Assembly (NCBI GenBank): GCA_024679435.1
Contig: JAIBDK010000147.1
Coordinates: forward strand, 1 to 6,184
Length of the DNA stretch: 6,184 nt
Direction: 5' to 3'
DNA from: Gammaproteobacteria bacterium
Lineage (GTDB): Bacteria > Pseudomonadota > Gammaproteobacteria > Arenicellales > Poriferihabitantaceae
Made by a program: the position numbers and the translations under genes. The stretch's first letter is position 1, and each line of letters opens with the position of its first letter. Under the pieces are notes generated by a model, which saw only the letters and a list, made by a program, of their open reading frames with translations, made no database searches and was not told the origin of the DNA. Of the stretch, positions 1 through 5,513 are shown one piece after another.

Positions 1-743
1 CCAATTGTCAGCATGGATATTGCAAAAACCATTGTGCCCGCAGCATTGACTTCGGGGGTTAATCCCGCACGCAACATTTCAAATATGATTACTGGCAGCG
101 TTACATCGAAACGACTGAGTAAAAACGCGATGATAAATTCATCCCAGGACAGCGTCGCTGAAAGACAAAATGACGCCAACAAGGAAGGTTTCATAATGGG
201 TGCAATAACGCGGACTAGGGTTTGTGTATCACTGGCACCCAGATCCCTTGCCGCCCAGTCTATGTTGCGGAGGTGATCGCCGAATTGAGAATAAATAATG
301 GCGAAACAAAGCGGCAGATTTATGACTACATGACCGAGCCCAACTGCAAATAAAGACTTGGGAATACCGATCAGATTTAGTGAAATCAACAATCCCATAC
401 CGATGATAAGATACGATACGGTAAGTGGCGCCATCAGCACAAACCTGATCCCGCCAGCAAAGCGTGGCTTTCGTCTTGCCATCCCATAAGCCGCTAAAAA
501 CCCCAGGGCGGTAGTGACTGTTGCTGATGATACCGCAACGATAACCGAGTTAATCAGTGATTCAACAAGTCGTTCGTTACCAAGCATCTTTTCATACCAC
601 TGAAGACTTGGCCCGTTAAATGGAAAAACAGGCAACAAACCATCCTGGAACGAAAATAAAACAAGCACAACTACGGGCAAATAAATGAATGACAACGCCA
701 GCACCAGATAGACATAGGATGGGAGACGACCTAACCAGCCCAT
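1..743 (-). CDS. potC: PotC-like ABC transporter permease, 3' end cut off
   Basis: Inner-membrane permease of a spermidine/putrescine-type ABC importer, the second of two permeases expected to form the channel. The minus-strand frame is open from ATG at 741-743 to the window edge without a stop. It gives 247 residues, so probably only the last few tens are missing. It starts with a short basic N-terminus and a hydrophobic segment at about 11-31. Further hydrophobic stretches lie at about 65-86, 101-123, 132-151, 186-208 and 234-247. The cytoplasmic EAA loop that docks on the ATPase is visible at about 164-186 (WAARDLGAS...APIMKP). The SWDEFIIAF stretch at 199-207 resembles the PotC family. 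The start lies 4 nt after the preceding permease stop. The only Shine-Dalgarno-like bases (AAGG) overlap that stop and sit very close to the ATG, so translation is probably coupled. Family is clear; substrate is not. Confidence 0.9.
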   Translation of the reverse strand, partial: MGWLGRLPSYVYLVLALSFIYLPVVVLVLFSFQDGLLPVFPFNGPSLQWYEKMLGNERLVESLINSVIVAVSSATVTTALGFLAAYGMARRKPRFAGGIRFVLMAPLTVSYLIIGMGLLISLNLIGIPKSLFAVGLGHVVINLPLCFAIIYSQFGDHLRNIDWAARDLGASDTQTLVRVIAPIMKPSLLASFCLSATLSWDEFIIAFLLSRFDVTLPVIIFEMLRAGLTPEVNAAGTMVFAISMLTI

Positions 744-747
744 GACC

Positions 748-1620
748 TTAGACCCGATCCATTTTGAGGTGCTTGGACGTCATGGCATACACAATCACAA
801 TGACCAGCATGAGTGTGATACTCATTACTGACGCCATTGGAAAGTTCGCGGCACGGGACACTTGCAACATAATTGCCTGGGGGACAAGCACTTCGGTGCT
901 ACCGCCCAGAATTTGCGGGGTAATGTAGTCACCGATAGCGATAACAAAGGTGATGAAAGCACCTACCGCTACGCCTGGGATACTTAAGGGTAAAGTTATA
1001 CGAAAGAATACCTGCAACTTACTGGCCCCAAGATCTTCAGCAGCCTTTTGATATGACGGCTTAATCTGCACCAGGTTTGCATAGATGGTGAGCGTTAACA
1101 ACATGGTGAAGAAATGGACAAATCCCAGTATCGTTGCTCCCCGCGTATATGCCATTTGTAATGGCTGATCAATTATCCCCAGACCAGTGAGAACATAATT
1201 GATGATGCCGTTTTCGGATATAACCAGTAACCAGGAATACGATCGAACAACATAGGCCGTCCAGAAAGGTAACACTGCAAAAATCAAGATCACTTTTTGC
1301 CATTTTGGCGAAATTCGATAAGCGAGAATATACGCCAGCGGATATGCCAGCAGAATGCTAATGATCGTTGTAACTAATGTAACTTCAATTGAATTGGTCA
1401 ATGACTCTAGCAGATAGTCCGTACCAAAAAACTTACTGTAATTTGCACCAGACCAGGTGGCGACCAACTTGCCATAAACGCGCTGCCAGAAACTGACCAC
1501 CACCATAACAGCCAGCGGCCCAGCAAAAAATATAAGGGTAAATATCAGCGCCGGCTGTGTTGCCCAACGGGTAAATTCGAGTCCTTTTTGATTATTATTT
1601 CTGCCCCTTATATCAGGCAT
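748..1620 (-). CDS. potB: PotB-like ABC transporter permease
   Basis: Inner-membrane permease of the same polyamine-type ABC importer, 290 residues, the usual size for PotB-like proteins. Six hydrophobic segments are visible, at about 23-45, 78-101, 110-134, 161-186, 213-232 and 264-281. The EAA loop lies at about 193-212 (AAEDLGAS...ITLPL). It is followed by GDYITPQILGG at 230-240, a PotB-type signature. The start is ATG at 1618-1620, with GAGG at 1631-1634 placed 10 nt upstream. The gene is 88 nt downstream of the solute-binding protein and that gap contains a stem-loop. The PotC-like gene begins 4 nt after its stop. Transport of an organic cation is inferred from family and context. Next to a nickel-dependent ureohydrolase, the cargo is more likely a guanidine-type compound than a classical polyamine, but this is not proven. 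Confidence 0.93.
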   Translation of the reverse strand: MPDIRGRNNNQKGLEFTRWATQPALIFTLIFFAGPLAVMVVVSFWQRVYGKLVATWSGANYSKFFGTDYLLESLTNSIEVTLVTTIISILLAYPLAYILAYRISPKWQKVILIFAVLPFWTAYVVRSYSWLLVISENGIINYVLTGLGIIDQPLQMAYTRGATILGFVHFFTMLLTLTIYANLVQIKPSYQKAAEDLGASKLQVFFRITLPLSIPGVAVGAFITFVIAIGDYITPQILGGSTEVLVPQAIMLQVSRAANFPMASVMSITLMLVIVIVYAMTSKHLKMDRV

Positions 1621-1630
1621 ATACAGAAGT

Positions 1631-1634
1631 CCTC
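1631..1634 (-). promoter_or_regulatory. Ribosome binding site of the PotB-like gene
   Basis: GAGG on the minus strand, 10 nt before the ATG at 1618-1620. It supports this start and lies 10 nt beyond the 3' arm of the stem-loop at 1645-1697, so folding of that hairpin need not mask it. Confidence 0.6.
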
Positions 1635-1644
1635 AAGATGATAA

Positions 1645-1697
1645 ATTTAACCCGGAAGCCTCAGCAGGAGACGACTACCATAGCATCCGGGCTAAAT
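1645..1697 (-). other. Intergenic stem-loop between binding protein and permease genes
   Basis: On the transcript, arm ATTTAGCCCGGA (1686-1697) pairs with TCCGGGTTAAAT (1645-1656). This gives 12 consecutive pairs, one of them G-U, around a 29-nt loop. It begins 11 nt after the TAA of the binding protein. The bases after it (TTATCATC) are only mildly U-rich, so it is not a classical strong intrinsic terminator. Such hairpins after binding-protein genes often protect the upstream mRNA or partially attenuate readthrough, keeping binding protein in excess over permeases. The pairing is seen directly; the function is inferred. Confidence 0.6.
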
Positions 1698-1708
1698 ACT
1701 TGCAAAAC

Positions 1709-2800
1709 TTAGCTCTGTAGAAATTCAGTCCAAATATCCAGCATTGCAGCATCTATGTCTGGATCGCTTATCGTTGATGGAACTGAACGTTCCATAAATG
1801 CAGCCTGTTCATCCCATCGCAGAATTTTGCGTTGATCGTCATTCAGAACGGCCTGACTGCTCGCCGGCATGGCCCAATAGCATTCAGACGTGGCCAGAGT
1901 ACCCTGGCCCTGAGGACTCAGAATGTGATTAAGAAAATCAACGGCAAGATCCTTGTTATTGGAATCCTTGAACACACTAATACCCTGAATCCACATCAAA
2001 CCGCCTTCATCAAAAATTGCCCAGTCCAATGCGGGTATGCTCGGCATCAAATTGGAAACTGTAAATTCCGCTCCATTTAACACAATATCCACATCACCGT
2101 TGACCAAAGCATTTTGAACGCCGACAACATCCCCAACCAGTTTCACATTGGGTTTCATTGCCAGCAGTTTTTCCCGTATCGTAGGCAGATCATCCATGCT
2201 GATATTTTCCGGTGCAACACCCATAGAAATAGCGATCAACTGCATGGCAGGAAAATAATAATCGTAAACGGCGACACGTCCTTTGTATTTGTCATTCCAC
2301 ATAACCTGAGCTGAACGCATATCAGCTTCGTCAACTTTCTCTTTGTTGTAGGCGACACCATAATAACCAAACTTTTCTGGCACAGCGTAGCGCACACCAT
2401 CGATGTAGTTAAACGCAGCGCTGGTAAGGGGTTTAAATAGATCCCCCAGAGGTAGGCTACTGTCATCCAATGGTTCGAGCATACCCTGATCAGCAAATAC
2501 CCGTGTATCAGGTGCGTCAACAACCAATACGTCCCAGTCTCCTGGTGCCGATTGCTCAAGAATTGACAATGCCGTACCCGTGCCCTCGTAAGACTTTACA
2601 TTCACTTTTACGCCATGGGCCTCTTCAAATGGTTTCAACAGCAGTTCATCTGCATGGTCGCACCATACCAGCACATTGAGATCTTTGGCTGCATGGGAAT
2701 ACCTTGCAGGCAATGCGCTCATTGCAGATATACCCGCGGCATACCCCAAAAATTTTCTTCGACTCAGACCAGAGCCTGATTGTTTGATTAAGTTTTTCAT
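1709..2800 (-). CDS. Tat-exported periplasmic solute-binding protein of polyamine-type ABC importer
   Basis: PotD-like extracellular solute-binding protein of 363 residues that delivers substrate to the PotB/PotC-like permeases. The N-terminus has a twin-arginine export signal: SRRKFLG at 13-19, a hydrophobic stretch to about 30, then Pro-Ala-Arg and a likely signal peptidase site after Ser-His-Ala (35-37). The mature part opens with LNVLVWCDHADELLLKPFEE, matching the start of the PotD fold, where a strand is followed by a helix ending in an F-E pair. The frame is open up to a TTG at 2846-2848. I chose ATG at 2798-2800 because GAGG lies 8 nt upstream and the signal peptide then has normal proportions. 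It follows the beta ureohydrolase after 95 nt and precedes the PotB-like gene. Substrate is unknown; a guanidine-type cation is inferred from the neighbours. Confidence 0.92.
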   Translation of the reverse strand: MKNLIKQSGSGLSRRKFLGYAAGISAMSALPARYSHAAKDLNVLVWCDHADELLLKPFEEAHGVKVNVKSYEGTGTALSILEQSAPGDWDVLVVDAPDTRVFADQGMLEPLDDSSLPLGDLFKPLTSAAFNYIDGVRYAVPEKFGYYGVAYNKEKVDEADMRSAQVMWNDKYKGRVAVYDYYFPAMQLIAISMGVAPENISMDDLPTIREKLLAMKPNVKLVGDVVGVQNALVNGDVDIVLNGAEFTVSNLMPSIPALDWAIFDEGGLMWIQGISVFKDSNNKDLAVDFLNHILSPQGQGTLATSECYWAMPASSQAVLNDDQRKILRWDEQAAFMERSVPSTISDPDIDAAMLDIWTEFLQS

Positions 2801-2808
2801 CGTATTTG

Positions 2809-2812
2809 CCTC
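2809..2812 (-). promoter_or_regulatory. Ribosome binding site fixing the binding-protein start
   Basis: GAGG within GTGAGG, 8 nt before the ATG at 2798-2800. It decides for this ATG over the in-frame TTG 16 codons upstream, which has no comparable site and would put extra polar residues in front of the Tat signal. Confidence 0.7.
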
Positions 2813-2895
2813 ACTTCGTAATGGGTTAACATTGGTGTTCCTGATCAAAATCTGATTCTCAACATTGGGTACTAAAAACTTTTCAAGCCACTGAC

Positions 2896-3942
2896 CTACT
2901 TTTTGTATTTCCAGCCGGGTCGTCGTAACGATTCATCCAGAGTCTGACCGTGTTTAGCTGCTATTCCTGCCATGATACGCAATATGACGCAAACCGCTGT
3001 TCTGGACGTTGAACCGCTAACATCGAACATCGGGCATAACTCTGTTACATCGATGACGTTAATTTTTCCGCGGTCACTAATTTGTGATGCAACCCGCATG
3101 ATTTCTCTAGATTCGAGCCCACCTGGTTCCGTTGCCGTAACACCTGGCGCGGCAGATGAATCCAGGACATTGAAGTTGAAACTCAGATACTGACCGTCAG
3201 TGTCATCCCAGACTCGTCCAACGGCTTCCTTTGTAACTTCGTCGACGCCACGCTCCAGCATCTCAAACATCGGATAAAATTTCATGCCCCGCTCATTGGC
3301 AAGGTCAATATGATCCTTTGGATTAAACGAGTTTCGCGCACCAATATGGGACACATTATCCATGCTCAAATTTTCCAACTCGGTGATTCGTGCCATCGTG
3401 CAGGTGCTAATATTTCGCTCTCCGGCCCAACTATCGGCCATATCGAGGTGTGCTCCAAGATGCATGTACCCCATCTTCTTGTCCTTTCCCAAAAAGTCCG
3501 ACAGTGCTTTGGTTGCCGGGATCGATATTGAGCGGTCACCGCCACAAATTATGGGTGTTTTGCCCGATTCAAGGGCAGATAAAACTGCTGCGTAGATTCT
3601 TTCACGGGCAACATCAGGACTTACTCTTGGCATTGAAACGTCACCGCAATCCACTGCGCAACCGTGCAAATCAACATTGAATTCGAACCAGTAGGGAAAA
3701 TAATCCAGCGACGCTACCCGAAATTCCTTGGGACCATCTTCGGATCCGGGTTTTCCGACATTACCTTCATCAAAAGGAACCCCAATGAACACATAAGGCG
3801 CTTCTGATTTCTTAAATTCATCACTATCCAGCGCCATAAATGGCGACCGTAAAAATGAAAGCTGACCGGGATTGCGATAGTTGTCTGCACCTTCACCACC
3901 CAAAGGTGAGAATAAATGCGCGAACGCTTTAGCTGGATTCAT
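2896..3942 (-). CDS. Ureohydrolase-family pseudoenzyme subunit (beta), metal ligands lost
   Basis: Full-length member of the agmatinase/arginase (ureohydrolase) family, 348 residues. It aligns by eye with the upstream alpha protein along its length (YFPY...VDL, GARNSFNPKD, ERGVDE, PMFDVSG). Four of six dimetal ligands are replaced. The GGDHS motif reads GGDRS (Arg137), DxHxD reads GAHLD (Gly163; His165 and Asp167 kept), and SxDxD reads SFNFN (Asn256, Asn258). It should not bind a dinuclear metal centre or hydrolyse alone. The reading frame is intact and has its own strong ribosome binding site, so it is not a decaying pseudogene. The loop TATEPGGLESRE at 269-280 stays close to the usual family form. 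The best explanation is a structural or regulatory partner of alpha in a mixed oligomer, as recalled for the beta subunit of metformin/dimethylguanidine hydrolase. Automatic annotation would likely call it agmatinase. Confidence 0.9.
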   Translation of the reverse strand: MNPAKAFAHLFSPLGGEGADNYRNPGQLSFLRSPFMALDSDEFKKSEAPYVFIGVPFDEGNVGKPGSEDGPKEFRVASLDYFPYWFEFNVDLHGCAVDCGDVSMPRVSPDVARERIYAAVLSALESGKTPIICGGDRSISIPATKALSDFLGKDKKMGYMHLGAHLDMADSWAGERNISTCTMARITELENLSMDNVSHIGARNSFNPKDHIDLANERGMKFYPMFEMLERGVDEVTKEAVGRVWDDTDGQYLSFNFNVLDSSAAPGVTATEPGGLESREIMRVASQISDRGKINVIDVTELCPMFDVSGSTSRTAVCVILRIMAGIAAKHGQTLDESLRRPGWKYKK

Positions 3943-3950
3943 AGCTGTAT

Positions 3951-3955
3951 CTCCT
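3951..3955 (-). promoter_or_regulatory. Strong ribosome binding site of the beta subunit gene
   Basis: AGGAG on the minus strand, 8 nt before the ATG at 3940-3942. It is preceded by an A/T-rich stretch over most of the 47-nt gap after alpha. It is the best Shine-Dalgarno in the window and contrasts with alpha, which has none recognisable. Confidence 0.75.
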
Positions 3956-3989
3956 GCATATATATTTTAATTATTCGTTTAAATTTCTA

Positions 3990-5063
3990 TTATGGTTGTT
4001 CATTTCTGGAACGCAAAGTTGCAGCCCTGCTACCAAGATAATGGTAGAGCAGATTACAAGCCAGCTTTGCACTGATGCCACTAACGTCGAAAACCGGTGC
4101 AAGCTCGGCGAGCTCGATAACATCGACACCGTACTCTCCGGCCAACTTAGCAAACGCAATGGCCTCACGCCCCTTGATGCCAAAACTCTCAGGGCAACTA
4201 GTGCCGGGCATGGTGCTGCAATCGATCGAGTCGGTATCCCAGGATAAATACACAGCGTCTGTGCCATTCCAGGCACGCTCGAGAATTTGGCGACCGCAGT
4301 CTTCTATTCCTCTCTCCACGACTTCGGACATGGGGATAATCGGCATATCGTTATCAATCCAAAAGTCCATCCAGTCTTTTGGATTGAGCCCGTTTCGCGA
4401 ACCCATATGCGCCATGTTTTTTCCGCTAACATTGTCAAGCTTGAATGTTTCAGTTGGACCTGAGGCGTTGGTTATTTCAATGCCAGCCCAATCAACGGCC
4501 GCATCAAGATGGCAATCCACGTGCAAATATCCCATCATTCCCTCGGGGTTATGCCTCGACAAGTGTTGAGAAAGTGCCCGCGCACCGGGAATAGGCACCG
4601 AGTGATCGCCACCGACTAGTAAGACTTTTGCCCCGCCCTCGAGGCATTCTGTTACATAGTCACACATATACTGTTGTGACAAAGCATTGTTTCCCGGAAC
4701 GATGGGTATATCACCGCAATCCACCACATTAAAAAATGACATGAGATCGACATCATATTCGAACATATAGGGAAAATACTGAGTGGACGCCTGACGTATC
4801 CCGTGGGGCCCGCTCGAGGTTCCTGTCCTGACAATGGTGCCCTGATCCCATGGAGCACCCAGAAAACAAATCTTAGCCCCCATTTTTCTGATTTCTTCCC
4901 GCTCAGGTGGACAATAGGGTGCTCCCATAAAAGTCAGTATACCTTCCGCCTTAAACGCACCATTATGGTTTTTCGGAGACCGTGTATGGGCATCCTCAGA
5001 TTCCTGATGCGGTCCTTGATGTTGATGCGGAACAAAATTCCAGGGATTGTTGGTTGGATTCAT
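3990..5063 (-). CDS. Nickel-type ureohydrolase, catalytic (alpha) subunit; guanidine-compound hydrolase candidate
   Basis: Cytoplasmic ureohydrolase of 357 residues that would hydrolyse the C-N bond of a guanidino-type group to release urea or a urea derivative. All six dimetal ligands are present: His154 in GGDHS, Asp183/His185/Asp187 in DCHLD, and Asp276/Asp278 in SWDTDSID. A family C-terminal block (APVFDVSG, 322-329) follows. Most agmatinases use Mn; the adjacent HypA/HypB genes point to Ni. The substrate-side loop MPGTSCPESFG (285-295) departs from the common GTGTPE-x-GG form, arguing against ordinary agmatinase. The N-terminus has five His in residues 13-33. ATG at 5061-5063 lies 4 nt after the hypA stop with no clear Shine-Dalgarno, suggesting translational coupling; the same first nine bases start beta. 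Paired with beta, it resembles heteromeric metformin/dimethylguanidine hydrolase. Guanidine hydrolase or a guanidino-acid hydrolase remain alternatives. Confidence 0.93.
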   Translation of the reverse strand: MNPTNNPWNFVPHQHQGPHQESEDAHTRSPKNHNGAFKAEGILTFMGAPYCPPEREEIRKMGAKICFLGAPWDQGTIVRTGTSSGPHGIRQASTQYFPYMFEYDVDLMSFFNVVDCGDIPIVPGNNALSQQYMCDYVTECLEGGAKVLLVGGDHSVPIPGARALSQHLSRHNPEGMMGYLHVDCHLDAAVDWAGIEITNASGPTETFKLDNVSGKNMAHMGSRNGLNPKDWMDFWIDNDMPIIPMSEVVERGIEDCGRQILERAWNGTDAVYLSWDTDSIDCSTMPGTSCPESFGIKGREAIAFAKLAGEYGVDVIELAELAPVFDVSGISAKLACNLLYHYLGSRAATLRSRNEQP

Positions 5064-5067
5064 TGGA

Positions 5068-5487
5068 TTAAAATACTTGTTGTGAGTTTTGTTGAGGCTT
5101 TAGGGGTTGGTAATAAGTGCCTTCGTCATCATCGATTTCTTGGTTATCTCGCAACTGGATTGAAGTGAGCTCCATTTCTTTTCCAGTCACGATTTTTGGT
5201 GTTGGCATTCCACATTCGGAACAGCGAAAACTGTATTTGCCTGTGGGGCTTTTTACTGCATCACAGGTTGGGCAAAAAACCGTGAGAGGTATCTCATCGA
5301 TATTCAATATCGCACCTTCGCATGAAGTTCCAACGGCGACGGTGCTAAAACAAAAATGTAATGCTCTTGTCATCGCCGAAAGTTCACCTAGACGGATATT
5401 AATCTTACTCACCCCTGCTGCTTGTTCTCCCGAACAATACTCATCCACCAATTCAATCAAACTTCGGGCAAGGGTGAGTTCATGCAT
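5068..5487 (-). CDS. hypA: HypA-like nickel metallochaperone
   Basis: HypA family protein of 139 residues that carries Ni and passes it, with HypB, to a target enzyme. The N-terminus MHELTLARSL has the invariant His2 and Glu3 needed for nickel binding at the amino terminus. The zinc site is complete: Cys72-x-x-Cys75 and Cys89-x-x-Cys92, preceded by the family stretch NIDEIPLTV. The start ATG at 5485-5487 has AGAGG 11 nt upstream and gives exactly the Met-His-Glu start the family requires. Typical HypA is about 115 residues; here a polar tail of about 25 residues follows (IDDDEG, then Gln-rich). It sits 26 nt after hypB and 4 nt before alpha, with no hydrogenase gene in view. It therefore probably serves the ureohydrolase, as HypA/HypB-like proteins do for cyanobacterial guanidine hydrolase. 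Confidence 0.95.
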   Translation of the reverse strand: MHELTLARSLIELVDEYCSGEQAAGVSKINIRLGELSAMTRALHFCFSTVAVGTSCEGAILNIDEIPLTVFCPTCDAVKSPTGKYSFRCSECGMPTPKIVTGKEMELTSIQLRDNQEIDDDEGTYYQPLKPQQNSQQVF

Positions 5488-5498
5488 AGATTTTAAGA

Positions 5499-5503
5499 CC
5501 TCT
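5499..5503 (-). promoter_or_regulatory. Ribosome binding site of hypA
   Basis: AGAGG in the 26-nt gap after hypB, 11 nt before the ATG at 5485-5487. It supports the Met-His-Glu start and not the overlapping ATG in another frame at 5481-5483. Confidence 0.6.
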
Positions 5504-5513
5504 AACGTTATAT

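Noticed and set aside
13..276. 87-residue open frame on the plus strand at the left edge
   Set aside because: The minus strand here encodes an uninterrupted PotC-like permease with an EAA loop, so this is a shadow frame.
2846..2848. TTG as the start of the solute-binding protein
   Set aside because: The ATG at 2798-2800 has GAGG at 8-nt spacing and gives a normal Tat signal peptide; the TTG has neither.
2801..2895. Possible internal promoter or terminator between beta and the binding protein
   Set aside because: A TTGAAA-like -35 has no matching -10 at proper spacing, and only 4-bp inverted repeats are present. The repeated CCAATGTT is too short to mean much. No support beyond a plain gap with the ribosome binding site.
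2896..3942. Beta as a second active agmatinase or as a decaying pseudogene
   Set aside because: Four of six metal ligands are lost, so independent activity is unlikely. The frame, start site and fold motifs are intact, so decay is also unlikely.
3956..3989. A/T-rich stretch with TATATAT before beta as a promoter
   Set aside because: No convincing -35 element at the right distance; more simply read as an unstructured leader that helps ribosome binding.
4075..4569. 164-residue open frame on the plus strand opposite alpha
   Set aside because: It lies antisense within a clearly coding gene with all family motifs and matches no recognisable protein; it is a shadow frame.
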